DNA of 64,000 bases, from NCBI RefSeq assembly GCF_000189635.1, contig NW_002476363.1:372001-436000 (forward strand), in the 5' to 3' direction. The notes below the pieces were generated by a model. The model worked only from the letters and a program-made list of their open reading frames with translations. It did no database searches and was not told the origin of the DNA. The stretch is from Tetrahymena thermophila SB210. Its lineage: Eukaryota > Ciliophora > Oligohymenophorea > Hymenostomatida > Tetrahymenidae. A program made the translations under genes and the position numbers. Of the stretch, positions 27,301-41,300 are shown in pieces; position 1 is the first letter of the stretch; every line of letters starts with the position of its first letter.

Positions 27301-29963
27301 TAAACTTTAAATTAAATAGGACTATAATCTATAGTATTTTATAGAATATTTCTTGCCATTCTTAATACTTGAATTTACTAATTAGGGTCAGTTAAATCAT
27401 TTCCGAAATCATTAAAATTAAGTGTGACTTCTGGATTATACAAATCCGTTACTAAATCTTAGCTATTAATGAAACCACATGTTTTTAAATACTAGTAAAT
27501 TTTACAACTAAGGCTAGGAGATACAACAAAAGATGTTGAATTTAAAATAAAAGAGGAATTATTCAAATAAAACTGGGTTTGGACCAGCAGAGTAATAATA
27601 GAATTACTTGAAAAACTAACAGCTTCTTTAGGGATAATTATTTCTAAATAAAGTTTGTTTATTTAATTAATCCAACTAGGTATAGCTTGCTTTTGTTCGT
27701 TTTAATATATAAATATATTATTTATTAATTAATTTGGTTATTGGTATAGTGGGATTAATCTAAGTTCATATGTCTATCCAACCAGCAAGAAATCTTCTTA
27801 GCTTAAAACTACCCTTCCTTTAGAATTTTAGTCAAACTATTTAATTGAGAACTCATGATGAATAAGAATGTCACTGTCAAGAGGAAAATATCTGATACCT
27901 TATGAATTCAATATAAGTAAGTATTACATGTTGGGGTCGACGCAAGTAGATTAGGAATTTTATTAACCTATCTAATATGAAGATATTAGAATTGGATTGC
28001 TTTTATCTTTTAAATTAACGAGAGATAGCATTCCTGCATCCATAGTTGATATTATCCCAAAATTTTCATCACTCAATAAAGTAATATCATTAACCCATCC
28101 TTATAATTTAAGATTACTTAGTATTACAACTTTAGGAAGAGCTGAAGTATCAAATATAAGTAATCCATTAAATCCGTCTAAGCAATACATCATATCATAT
28201 AACTTAGAAGCTATGACAGTTTCTGCAGCTTTGGTTTTTAAAACTTAAATAATAAATGGATTTTATTTATCCTTAGCATTTATAATCCATATCCCTATGT
28301 TTCTAGCAGTAGCAAATATATAATTTGTATCTCTAGTAAATTCTGCTCCATAACAATTACTATACATGTCTTAGATAGTTAAAAGAGAAAGCACTTCAAA
28401 CTTTTCAATGTCTACAATCATCACTCCAACTGAATAAGCTATTACCATATATCTATTATCTTAGCTTATTTTTAAGGATTCAGCAAACTAAACATTATTG
28501 TATTGTAAAGACTATATGTATTGCAAAGGGGCAGATGAATTAGTCGAACTTGGAATTTAATATTTCAAAATAATGTTTGATTCATCAGTTATAGGAATGT
28601 ATAAAAAATCTTCATTTTTATCAATACATACTGTTTCAATATAAGGTGTAGAAGTGATAATGTCTTTTGCGTATGGAAGGGTGTCTATCTGTTATAAATA
28701 AATATCTCCTTTTAATTGGTTGTTTTTAATAATTTAAAATCTCTAAATCATATCTATATCAAAAGCAGCAAACAAAGCATTTGACTTTTGTAATATTTAG
28801 CATCTCCATTTGTAAAGCGGAGGTCCATCAAACAAACTTTTTGACTTATGAGAATTATACATATTTGGTGTATTATTTGTGAAAGATAACTTAGTTTATT
28901 GGTATTGATATAAACCATTAGAATTAGAGTAATAAAGAGCTTATCCTTTATTAGAAATAAGTAAATAATAAGCTTGGCCTTAAGCAAAGAGCTAATAATA
29001 CCAAATAGGATTTGAAATGTTTGAAATGTCATAAATTAAAATACCCTAAGATCTTACACCTAAGTAAAGATATTTTTGATCACTTGAAATTGCCATACAA
29101 TAAGTAGTTGGACTTAAATTGACACTTCCTAATCCAAATTGAGTAGGTTTAATATTTTTAATAGTCTGTGTATTATTTTAATATAAAGGAGATAAATCTG
29201 CAAAATAGAGACCTTACCATGGATCGATGTAGTAGATAAAATTTTTGAGAATGATGAGCTAGACAATCCAATAGTCACATTAAATACTAGTTAAATAGGC
29301 TAGATTGGAAATTTCTACAGTATCATCAATATTGAAATTCTTTTCTATTTAAAATATAGCTATGTCTTTTAATGATAAACTAGAAAACATAAATCTCTCA
29401 TCTTGAGTTACTTATGCAGATAAAAAATTGAATTCATCGAATAAAAGCTTATTTTTTTAAGATATATTCCCTTTTCCAAGATATTAAAAGATTATCACTA
29501 TCCCATCTTAACTTAAAAAAAGAATATAATTTGTGATAGAAAGGTATACCATGCTAATCATTTTAAGATCTAAACTTAAGGTCTACCTTTCAACAAGAAA
29601 TTAATCTTTATTTATGTCTTACTGAATTTAATAGACTGATGCATAGGTGATCATTGCTGCTAATAAATACTATTAATTATCAAATATCATAATTGACTGA
29701 ACTTATTCAGTAGTTCTTATAATTTTCATCTTATTTTTACTCTCATCAAAAAGCGCTATATAATTTTCTTGAGTGATAAATAAGATTAATTATGAATCTT
29801 CTACTATAAGCATTTGAGTTGGTACAACAGTTTAATTTTGATTAATAGTTATTACTTGTTTAGGTAGAGCTTAAAATATAGTTTATTAAGATTAAATTAA
29901 CTCCTATGCGTTTACAAAGAATATAATATTGCATAAGATAGCAGTTATTTAAAAATAAGACAT
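24351..29963 (-). CDS. LVIVD beta-propeller / CADG membrane protein, array copy 1
   Basis: One uninterrupted frame of 1870 residues, ATG 29963-29961, TGA 24353-24351; I followed the frame line by line. Order of parts: signal peptide (MSYFQITAILCNIIFFVNA); propeller of roughly 40-660 with LVIVD-type blades such as GILIYDISNISNP, NIGIWIINAKDKQNP and NGLLIFDTSALP; an ectodomain ending in a CADG-like module (DPDGIPLSYS ... MTGTP, about 1045-1080); one membrane span (about 1120-1150, around KYIGPVAFILGIY); a basic, helical cytoplasmic part; a second CADG-like module (LPNWIQLDCKSG ... EGIP, about 1615-1650); and a Gln/Lys-rich tail. LVIVD repeats and CADG modules are extracellular binding folds in other proteins. 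Role unknown; surface receptor or adhesin is inferred. No intron. Confidence 0.88.
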
Positions 29964-30838
29964 GTTTTTTTTAATATTTGATTAAATATAATTGAAAGTA
30001 CTTTATGGATATGAGTGAGTTATTTAATGTTTTTTTAGCTAATTTTTGTTTCAAACTGTTATTCTAAATATTATTTATTTCTTGAATTATATTTTTTCTA
30101 TATTGATTTATCTTCAATTCATCGTAATTATTAAATTGAAAATAACTAACAATAATTTAAGATACATTTACTCAATAACTTGCTATAACATAAATGTTAT
30201 TCAATAATTCATTGCCATCGAAAATTTTATTTTTATATGAAAAGTATATGATACATATCTTAAATAACAAATATCATAAAATTAGCTTTAAAAAATCCAA
30301 ACTGATATAAATAAATTCATAAACGAATCATATATTTATTTTAATTTTTAAATGAAATTTTATCAAGTTAAGTTCCTGCTTGAGCATTCATTTTGTGCAC
30401 AAAATTTTTTTTAATTGTTTTGAATGCACATACTGTGACATTTTGATCTTTAATGAATGAGTAGGACTATTTTTTCTTATATTTTTTTAATACTTGCAGA
30501 GTATGAGAAAAGTTTTTAAAACTAATGATATTTATATAACACGAAACACAATATATGTCATAAATATCTTCGACTGATATTTTTCAAGTTTGTTAGTTGA
30601 TTTAATAAAATCAAATATACATTTTAGGAGTATAAAATTAAAAATTGTTTCTGATTTTCAAATACAGTAACTCTAAAACACATTTCAATTCATACTATAA
30701 AAATAATTTGAAATATCACAATGCATAATATACAATGATATTTAAAATGCAGGTATAATTATTTACAAAATTTTGTATAATATATTTTTCAAGATATGTT
30801 TAACAAATAAATCAAAAAAAATTTCAGCCAAAATAATT
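29964..30838. other. Spacer between copies 1 and 2
   Basis: The first 110 bases upstream of copy 1 (to about 30070) resemble the same position upstream of copies 2, 3 and 4: a block reading tatttgattaaata followed by a gctaat...tgtttc block. This is a candidate promoter or leader, undefined in detail. Bases 30500-30838 are the conserved 3' flank of copy 2. No relic of a copy-5-like gene is present here, unlike the next two spacers. Confidence 0.5.
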
Positions 30839-33800
30839 TCATTATTATTATTTTAATCCAAATAAAGGATTTGCAAACTATTATGTTTTATTTAATTCTA
30901 GGCTAATTTTATTTTCACTAAACATGTTATTTTATTCAATCAAATTAATGTCTAATGATTCAAATGAATCTTAATCTGTTTAAATTTTATACTTCGGTTG
31001 TCTAATTAATTATTTTGATTTTATTTTTTATTTTTTAGTTTTTTTATAAGATTTAACTTAGTTTTTCAAATGAATTTATTTATTTATTTTAGTCCTTGGA
31101 TTTAATGTTTATTACTATTAATATAATTTTTTGAATTCATTTACTTCAAGACAAGCATCTTAATGAGGTTAATTTTTTTAAATATAGGGATCTATAGGAT
31201 TATTAAAAATTGATTCTTTTTACTTGAATGAAGTTCCAAAAATTATTTATTTTGATAGTTAAAATTCTTATTATTTTTATGGATTTGTGTTTAACATAAT
31301 TTTGCTTTTTTTACTATTACAGAAAATACAATCTACTTAATTATTAACTATGGAAAACTTATCTTGTATAATAGGAGTTTCTTTTGTAATTTCTGTTCTA
31401 TTTTAAGCTTAAAATAATGGTATATTTTATCCTATCTTCAGTTCTTAAGGCTGCTCGCTAAGGATTTTAAGCTTAAATTACCTGATTATATAGTTTTTAA
31501 GATTATAAATCCTAATCAAGATTTCTTCATGATCTGAAGAAGTAGGGATTCCTTCTAGAATTATAATCCCACTCTTGCAATCAAGTTAAATCCAGTTAGG
31601 TAAATATTAGTATTTAGAAATAGGTAATTTTTCATAGTTTAAGTTTAACATTTTTTAAAAGAAATTTAATTTATTCTATTTCTTCAATTAAAATGCTTCA
31701 ACAGATAATATTTGATGTTGAAGAATGAAAATTGACTCACCTTTTGACTTATTAATGATACTGTTATTTGAATTGTTATTTAATAATCCAAGAGACTCAA
31801 ATATAAGGGCTTATTTAAGGAGAACTGGGCTAACACCATGCTACCAAATTTCGCCAAACGGTTAGTCCACATTGTTATATAAATCAAGATTGCTCAAGCA
31901 ATTCAAGATACTACTTTCATTTACACTAACATTTGGAAAAGGTATTACTGTTCCAGTACAATCTATCTCATCTGATGATTCAATTTGAACGAAAGCTTTG
32001 TACCAATCATTTTCTGTTACATTCTTTTATTTTTTTGAGTATTCCTTTAAGTAAGAGTAAACAATATTTGTTCTTATGTCTAGTTAAAGAAGATAATCTA
32101 CCACCTAAGCATTTAAACAATAATTAAATCTGCTATGATTATTGTAGTATTCTATCGTATAATCAGCTATTCTCAAGTAATTTCCTTTATACTTTATTTT
32201 TAAGTCATTCTAAATCATATTAGAAAATAATTTATCAGCACTTATCTTGATGTTAAATAATTTAATTTGATTATAATATTGTAAATTATCGGTTAAGCTT
32301 GTTGATGAAAGGAGATTATTAACTATTTGAGGGTGAGAGTAGCACAGATTAAATATTTAATCTTAATCACAAAAATTATTTATTTTAGCCTTCTATAGAC
32401 TATTCTTTACAGTTTAAATTCTTTTTTTTTCATGTTCACTTAGGTTTTTTTTATCTTTATTTGTAAATTAGTTTTTTATTGAAAAAAGTAGAGTTAAATT
32501 TTTAAAATATTGTTTTTGCACTTTTTAGTTTGTATTTATTTTATTTTTTCTTAATTCTTTCTTCTTTTTATTTGTTTTATTTTTGGAAATATTTTTAAAT
32601 AAGTTATTGTTTTTTCCTTTTAATTTTTATGAAATTTAGAAAATCAATGAAGAATTATTTTTTTTTTACTAAAAATCTTTTTATGTAGAATTTAATTCTA
32701 TAAATGAATTAAATAACTAATTGTTACTAAAAAAAGAAGGTCTAAATTTAGAATTCACTGTATTAATCTATTCTAACGAACCAATATCGCATTAATTTCC
32801 AAAGAAATCTTTTTGTATTTTAATTTTCTTCTTTTTGAATCTATTTTTGCTCTAAAATTCTTTCAAAAACGCTTATGCCACAACCAGCTCATTTTCAATT
32901 AAAGTAATCTTTTTTCTGTATAACTTATTAATATATGCTAACTCTTAGCTGTATAATGTTTTATTTTTAAATTTTATATTGATAAAATAACTTTTATACT
33001 TATAAATTCCTAAAATAAATGCAACTGGTCCAATATATTTTAGCAATAAATTTAATAAGTAGGTGAAAGAAATATTATAAATTTTGATGTAAAAGTCTGA
33101 TGATAATTAGTTGTAACCATTTGAAACAACTAATCTAAGGCGTATTATTTCAAAGAGATTAGATTCTGATGGAGTACCTGTCATTCTCAGATTTTATTCA
33201 TCAAACTTAAGAAAATATTCAGGGTGAATTGATGAATAATTATTATTTATATATATTAATAATGAGTAAGAAAGAGGGATTCCATCAGGATCTATGAAGG
33301 TATTGCGATCAAATTAAATAATAAATGTGGATTCTATAGCAAATGTGCTATCACTATATATTTTTTCAATTTAAGATTGTAATTCTTTTAACTATTTAAT
33401 ATTTTATTTTTATTTAAGAAAACTTAAATCGCTCACATTAAATTTACCATTAATATTAGAATTTATACCATCTTAAATAAGTAAATTAACTTAATACTGA
33501 TTATTAATATTATTATTATTATTATTTTAGCTTTGAATTATGTGATATAAAATAATGCCTCTTAAAATATTGTTAATACTCTCTACAGATGATTAAATAT
33601 TCAAAGTGGTATTTTAATCATCACGATAAGAAATTACATTCGGATATTCTTTTTAAACAAAAATTAAAGAAGAAGTAGGGCTGAATGAAAATTAAATGCT
33701 TAATTAGTTAGAAAATGAATGGACTTAGAAGGAATTCTTTTTTTAATCTAAAATATAATTTAGAGAGCTCTAAACTTTAAATTAAATAGGACTATAATCT

Positions 33801-36433
33801 ATACTATTTTATAGAATATTTCTTGCCATTTTTAGTACTTGAATTTACTAATTAGGGTCAGTTAAATCATTTCCGAAATCATTAAAATTAAGTGTGACTT
33901 CTGGATTATACAAATCCGTTACTAAATCTTAACTATTAATGAAACCACAAGTTTTTAAATACTAGTAAATCTTACTACTAAGACTAGGAGATACTACAAA
34001 AGATGTTAAATTTTAAATAAAAGAAGAATTATTCAAAGAAAACTGGGTTTGGACAAGCAAAGTAATAATAGAATTATTTGAAATACTAACAGCTTCTTTT
34101 GGGATAGTCATTTCTAAATAAAGTTTGTTTATTTAATTAATCCAACTAGGTATAGCTTGCTTTTGTTCGTTTTAATATATAAATATATTATTTATTAATT
34201 AATTTGGTTATTGGTATAGTGGGATTAATCTAAGTTCATATGTCTATCCAACCAGCAAGAAATCTTCTTAGCTTAAAACTACCCTTCCTTTAGAATTTTA
34301 GTCAAACTATTTAATTGAGAACTCATGATGAATAAGAACATCGCTGTCAAGAGGAAAATATCTGATACTTTATGAATTCAATATAATTAAGTATTACATG
34401 CTGGGGTCGACGCAAGTAGATTAGGAATTTTATTAACCTATCTAATATGAAGATATTAGAATTGGATTGCTTTTATCTTTTAAATTAACGAGAGATAGCA
34501 TTCCTGCATCCATAGTTGATATTATCCCAAAATTTTCATCACTCAATAAAGTAATATGATTAACCCAGCCTTATAATTTAAGATTACTTAGTATTACAAC
34601 GTTAGGAAGAGCTGAAGTATCAAATATAAGTAATCCATTAAATCCATCTAAGCAATACATTATATCATATAAGTTAGAAGTTTTTACAGTTTCTGCGGCT
34701 TTTGTATTTAGTGCTTAAATAACAAATGGATTTTATTTATCCTTAGCATTTATAATCCATACCCCTATGTTTCTAGCAGTAGCAAATATATAATTTGTAT
34801 CTCTAGTAAATTCTGCTCCATAGCAATTAATTTACATATCTTAAATACTTAAAAGAGAGAGCACTTCAAACTTTTCAATATCTACGATCATCACTCCTAC
34901 TGAATAAGCTACTACCATATATCTATTATCTTAGCTTAATTTTAAGGATTCAGCATACTAAACATTACTGTATTGTAAAGACTGTTTGTATTACAAAGGG
35001 GCAGATGAATTAATAGAACTTGGAATTTAATATTTCAAAATAATGTTAGTTTAATCAGTTACAGGAATGTACAAATAATCTTCATTTTTATCAATGCATA
35101 CATTTTCAATATAAGGTGTAGAAGTTGTCGCGTCTTTTGCGTATGGAAGGATGTCTATCTATTATAAATTAATATCTCCTTTTAGTTGGTTATTTTTAAT
35201 AATTTAGAATCTCTAAATATAGTCTACATCAAAAGAAACAAATAAAGTATTTGACTTTTTTAATATTTAGCATCTCCATTTGTAAAATGGAGGTCCTTCA
35301 AACAAATTTTTTGACTTATGAGAATTATACATATTGGGTGTTTTATTTGTGAAAGATAACTCAGTTTATTAGTATTGATACAAACCATTAGAATTAGAGT
35401 AATAAAGAGCTTATCCTTTATTAGAAATAAGTAAATAATAAGCTTGACCTTAAGCAAAGAGCTAATAATACCAAATAGGATTTGAAATGTTTGAAATGTC
35501 ATAAATTAAAATACCTTAAGATCTTACACCTAAGTAAAGATATTTTTAATCACTCGAAATAACCATACAATAAGTAGTTGGGCTTAAGTTGGTACTTCCT
35601 AATCCGAATTTAGTAGGTTTAATATTTTTAACAGACTGTGGATTCTAAAAAAAAGGTAATAAATCTGCAAAATAGAGACCTTACCATGAATCAATGTAAT
35701 ATATAAAATTGTTGAGAAAAATGAGCTAAACAATCCAATAGTCACTATAAATACTAATTAAATAGGTTAGATTTGAAATTTCTACAATGCCATCAGTTTT
35801 GACATTCTTTTCTATTTAAAATATAACTATATCTTTTAGTGATAAGCTACAAAATATAAATCTCTCATCTTGAGTTACTTATGCATATAAAAAACTAAAT
35901 CTATCATATTAGAATTTATTTTTTTTATATATATTACCATTTCCTATATACTAATATATTGTTACTACTCCATTTTAGCTTAAAATAAAGATATAATTTG
36001 CAATAGGAAGGTATAGCATGCAAATTACTTTAAGATCTAAACTTAATGTCTACCTTTCAGCAAGAAAGTAATCATTATTTATATCTAACTGAATTTGATA
36101 AATTGATGTATATGTGATCATTGCTGCTAATAAATATTACTAATTATCAAATATCAAGATTGACTAAACTTATTCAGAAGTGTTAATGACTTTCATCTTA
36201 TCATTCTTCTCATCAAAAAGCCCAATATAGTTTTCTTTACTGATAAATATAATTAGTTGTGAATCTTCTATTATAAGCATTTGAGTTGGTACTGCAGGCT
36301 AATTTTCATTAATATTTATCACTTGTTTAGGTAACGCTTAAAATATACTTTATTATTAAGATTAAAATAACCCCTATGTACTTACAAAAAATATGATATT
36401 GCTTAGGATTGCAGCTATTTAAAAATAAGACAT
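30839..36433 (-). CDS. LVIVD beta-propeller / CADG membrane protein, array copy 2
   Basis: Single-exon frame of 1864 residues, ATG 36433-36431, TGA 30841-30839; I checked the frame across most of its length without meeting an internal TGA. Domain order is that of copy 1: signal peptide (MSYFQIAAILSNIIFFVST), propeller with NGLLIFDTSALP and NIGVWIINAKDKQNP blades, CADG-like ectodomain module, membrane span, helical cytoplasmic region, second CADG-like module and Gln/Lys-rich tail. It is almost identical to copy 3. Against copy 1 it is nearly identical over roughly 34140-34700 (copy 1: 27660-28220) yet clearly diverged in the first 300 residues and in the cytoplasmic tail. A run of Asn codons (AAT repeat near 33505-33530) varies between copies. 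Confidence 0.88.
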
Positions 36434-36941
36434 ATTTGTTTTATATTTGATTAAATAGCTTTGAAAGAACTTTATTTATGTATACGAATTCTATTTAGTG
36501 CTTTTTTGGCTAATTATTGTTTCTAACTATTATTTTAATTATATTAATTAAAAATATAATAAGAAACTTTGATAATATATAAAGGAAGATATGCGATGCC
36601 TACAGTATTGAAAAGAGTTTTTTATTTTAATTTTTTGTATGAAGGTATTAAAAAATCAATTAAAAAAATTCTATTTACTATTTAGTGTTTGACTTATTAA
36701 TTAATAATATATTTCACCCATAATAAATAAACGCAAAATTTAAGGTAAATTCATAGAACCAATAAATAAAGTTAACTTTCTTTTTGATACAACTACTTTA
36801 AGAAATATGCAAATTATCAAAAGTTAAATATTAAAATTTTTCAACAGTTAATAAGTGAAATTTAATATACAAAATTATTTTATACAAAACTACAAAAATA
36901 TCAAATTTTTAATAAAATCCTCTTCCTTCTATATTAACTAT
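36434..36941. other. Spacer upstream of copy 2
   Basis: Carries the conserved upstream block of the array (about 36434-36530), then AT-rich DNA up to the relic gene end. Same length and content as the spacer upstream of copy 3. Confidence 0.5.
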
Positions 36942-37868
36942 TCAACTATTTTTGAGTTAACTAAAGTGCTATTTAATTTATTTTAATTTGCTATAATATT
37001 ATTTTATTTAAATTAGTATATTTCTAGTGATAATGCAGTCTATTTGTACTTTATGATTTGGGAGGTCTATTAAGATATTAATTTTGATTTTAGTTAGTTT
37101 TTTAGGTGTATTTAATTATTTTTAGATTAAAGCTAATTTAGATTTTTAAATTCATTACTCTTCTATTAAGTAAAGCTACTAACTGTATTTTAAGGGGAAA
37201 AAAGTTGATAAGGTTAGAATAACTGGATAGGTATTTTTAAGTTTTTAAATTAATTAAAAAATATTGAAGAGTCACTAAGAAATTTATTCATTTATAGTTA
37301 AATAACTAGGATCTATTTGCTTATTTAATGGAGAATGGTTTTAGCTTAATCCTTGATTTTATTTTATTTTTTATGAATTATTAATCCTTATTTGTATTTT
37401 TTAGTTTATTGTACATTTATTCTTATTGGCATTTTTTTCAAACATAGAATAATTTGTTATTTTAAAAGGTGATTCATTAATAATATTTGTTGAATTTAAT
37501 GTAAAATACGATGATAATTTCTATTAAATTTAGAATTCTTCAGATTGCTCATCTATAATTTTTAGAATATGTTACATCATAATATAGTATTTCAGAATGT
37601 AAACTCTTATCATTATTTCTTCTTAATCTGAATAAGAAGAAATTATTTCCAAAATAATTATTCCATTTTTACAATAAAATTCAATCGAGCTAGGTAGTGA
37701 TTAATATTTAGATATAGGAAGTATTTAGTATCCAAAGTTTAGTATATTTCTAAAAAATTAAACATATTTCTCGAATTTAAAAGATTCAATAGAAAATACT
37801 AGATAATATTAAACAAAAATTCACTTATATTTTGATTTACTAAATCTGCATTTTTTTTAATTTATTGC
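36942..37868 (-). pseudogene. 3'-end relic of a copy-5-like propeller/CADG gene (R1)
   Basis: The minus strand aligns with the last 300 or so codons of copy 5 (52131-53090). Shared pieces include CKNGIIILE, SDQEE, INESP, KITNYS and HSP ... KQIDP, and the homologous TGA at 36944-36942. No start codon or upstream domains are present, and a one-base shift after the KQIDP segment brings an early in-frame TGA. It is a truncated, frameshifted relic. It ends about 509 bases upstream of copy 2, matching the 512 bases between copy 5's stop and copy 4's start. Confidence 0.8.
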
Positions 37869-37892
37869 TAATCCAGGAATTAAAATATGATG
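37869..37892 (+). repeat. 24-bp inverted-repeat-type terminus at the duplication junction
   Basis: The sequence taatccaggaattaaaatat plus gatg. It matches the termini at 45344-45367 and 45481-45504 and, inverted, 45515-45538. Here only one end is present; the matching end is missing. Confidence 0.7.
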
Positions 37893-38330
37893 GATTTATG
37901 ATTTTTAAATACTGACTATCTTTCAAAATAATAAAAATTTAATAAATACTTATAAAAATAAATGTAAAAATTTGTATGGCAACTTACTCTAGAAAATTTT
38001 TTAAAACTAATGAAGAATTAATATAATACGAAACACACTATATGCCATAAATATTTTCGATGAATATTTTTTAAATTTGTTAGTTGATTTAATAAAATCA
38101 AATATAAATCTTAGGAGTATAAAATTAAAAATTGTTGCTGATTTTCTAAAAAGTAGCTCTAAAACACATTTTAATTCATACTATAAACATAATTTGAAAT
38201 ATTACCAAGCATAATATCATAAACAGTGATATATAAAATGCAGGAATTATTATTTACAGAATTTTGTATAATATATTTTTCAAGATATATTAAAAAAATA
38301 AATCAAAAAAAAATTTCAGCTAAAATAATT
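37893..38330. other. Spacer: junction DNA and copy 3 3' flank
   Basis: Up to about 37990 this matches sequence that follows the terminus in the other relic spacer (45368-45450). From about 37995 it is the conserved 3' flank of the array genes, so the join of two duplication units lies near 37990. Confidence 0.55.
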
Positions 38331-41300
38331 TCATTATTAATTTCTTAATCTAAATAAAGGATTTGCAATCGATTATGTTTTATTTAATTCAATGCTAATT
38401 TTATTTTCACTAAACAATATGTTATTTTATTCAATCAAATTAATGTCTAATGATTCAAATGAATCTTAATCTCTTTAAATTTTATTCTTCGGTTGTCTAA
38501 TTAATTATTTTGATTTTATTTTTTATTTTTTATTATTTTAAAAAGATTTAACTTAGTTTGTCAAATGAATTTATTTATTTATTTTAGTCCTTGGATTTAA
38601 TGTTTATTATTATTAATATAATTTTTTGAATTAATTTACTTAAAGAAAAGCATCTTAATGGGGCTAATTTTTTATTTTTTAAATTTAGGGATCTATAGGA
38701 TTAGTAAAAATTGATTCTTTATACTTGAATGTGGTTCCAAAAATTATTTATTTCGATAGTTAAAATTCTTATTATTATTATGGATTTTTATTTAACATAA
38801 TTTTGCTTTTTTTACTATTACAGAAAATACAATCTACTTAATTATTAGGCATGGAAAACTTACCTTGTATAATAGGAGTTTCTTTTGTAATTTCTGTCTT
38901 ATTTTAAGTTTAAAATAATGGAATATTTTATCCTATCTTCAGTTCTTAAGGCTGCTCGCTAAGGATTTTAAGGTTAAATTACCTGATTATATAGTTTTTA
39001 AGATTATAAATTCTAATCAAGATTTCTTCATGATCTGAAGAAGTAGGGATTCCTTCTAGAATTATAATCCCACTCTTGCAATCAAGTTAAATCCAGTTAG
39101 GTAAATATTAGTATTTAGAAATAGGTATTCTTTCATAGTTTAAGTTTAGCATTTTTTAAAAGAAATTTAATTTATTCTATTTCTTCAATTAAAATGCTTC
39201 AACAGATAATATTTGATGTTGAAGAATGAAAATTGACTCACCTTTTGACTTATTAATGATGCTGTTATTTGAATTGTTATTTAATAATCCAAGAGACTCA
39301 AATATAAGGGCTTATTTAAGGAGAACTGGGCTTATACCATGCAACCAAATTTCGTCAAACGGTTAGTCCACACTAATATATAAATCAAGATTGCTCAAGC
39401 AGTTCAAGATACTACTTTCATTTACACTAACATTTGAAAAAGGTATTAAAGTTCCAGTACAATCTATTTCATCTGATGATTCAATTTGAACGAAAGCTTT
39501 GTACCAATCATTTTCTGTTACATTCTTTTATTTTTTTGAGTATTCCTTTAAGTAAGAGTAAACAATATTTGTTCTTATGTCTAGTTAAAGAAGATAATCT
39601 ACCACCTAAGCATTTAAACAATAATTAAATCTGCTATGATTATTGTAGTATTCTATCGTATAATCAGCTATTCTCAAGTAATTTCTTTCATACATTATTT
39701 TTAAGTCATTCTAAATCATATTAGAAAATAATTTATCAGCACTTATCTTGATGTTAAATAATTTAATTTGATTATAATATTGTAAATTATCGGTTAAGCT
39801 TGTTGATGAAAGGAGATTATTAACTATTTGAGGGTGAGAGTAGCACAGATTAAATATTTAATCTTAATCATAAAAATTATTTATTTTAGCCTTCTATAGA
39901 CTATTCTTTACAGTTTAAATTCTTTTTTTTTCATGTTCACTTAGGTTTTTTTTATCTTTATTTGTAAATTAGTTTTTTATTGAATAAAGTAGAGTTAAAT
40001 TTTTAAAATATTGCTTTTGCAATTTTTAGTTTGTATTAATTTTATTTTTTCTTAATTCCTTCTTCTTTTTTATATTTTTATTTATGGAAATATGTTTAAA
40101 TAAGTTATTGTTTTTTCCTTTTAATTTTTATGAAAATTAAAAAATGAGTGAAGAATTATTATTTTTTTACTAAATACCTTTTTATGTAGAATTTAATTCT
40201 ATTTATGAATTAAATAACTAACTGTTACTAAAAAAAGAAGGCCTAAATTTAGAATTCTCTGGATCAATCTATTCTAACGAAATAATATTGCATTAATTTC
40301 CAAAGAAATCTTTTTGTATTTAAATTGTCTGCTTTTTGAATATATTTTTGCTCTAAAATTCTTTCAAAAACGCCTATGCCACAACCAGCTCATTTTCAAT
40401 TAAAGTAATCTTTTTTCTGTATAACTTATTAATATATGCTAACTCTTAGCAGTATAATGTTTTATTTTTAAATTTTATATTGATAAAATAACTTTTATAC
40501 CTATAAATTCCTAAAATAAATGCAACTGGTCCAATATATTTTAGCAATAAATTTAATAAGTAGGTGAAAGAAATATTATAAATTTTGATGTAAAAGTCTG
40601 ATGATAATTAGTTGTAACCATTTGAAACAACTAATCTAAGGTGTATTATTTCGAAGAGATTAGATGCTTATGGAGTACCTGTCATTCTCAGATTTTATTC
40701 ATCAAACTTCAAAAAATATTCAGAATGAATAGATGAATAATTATTATTTATATATATTAATAATGAGTAAGAAAGAGGGATTCCATCAGGATCTATGAAG
40801 GTATTGCGATCAAATTAAATAATAAATGTGGATTCTATAGCAAATGTGCTATCATTAGATATTTTTTCAATTTAAGATTGTAATTCTTTTAATTATTTAA
40901 TATTTTATTTTTATTTAAGAAAACTTAAATCGCTCACATTAAATTTACCATTAATATTAGAATTTATACCATCTTAAATAAGTAAATTAACTTAATACTG
41001 ATTATTAATATTATCATTATTTTAACTTTGAATTATATGATATAAAATAATGCCTCTTAAAATATTGTTAATACTCTCAACAGATGATGATTAAATATTC
41101 AAAGTGGTATTTTAATCATCACGATAAGAAATAACATTCGGATACTCTTTTTAAACAAAAATTAAAGATGAAGCAGCGCTGAATGAAAATTAAATGCTCA
41201 ATTAGTTAGAAAATGAATGGACTTAGAAGGAATTCTTTTTTTAATCTAAAATATAATTTAGAGAGCTCTAAACTTTAAATTAAATAGGACTATAATCTAT

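Noticed and set aside
31933..32127. A 64-residue plus-strand frame repeated at 39434 and 47134
   Set aside because: It lies antisense to the cytoplasmic region of the array genes and is repeated only because those genes are.
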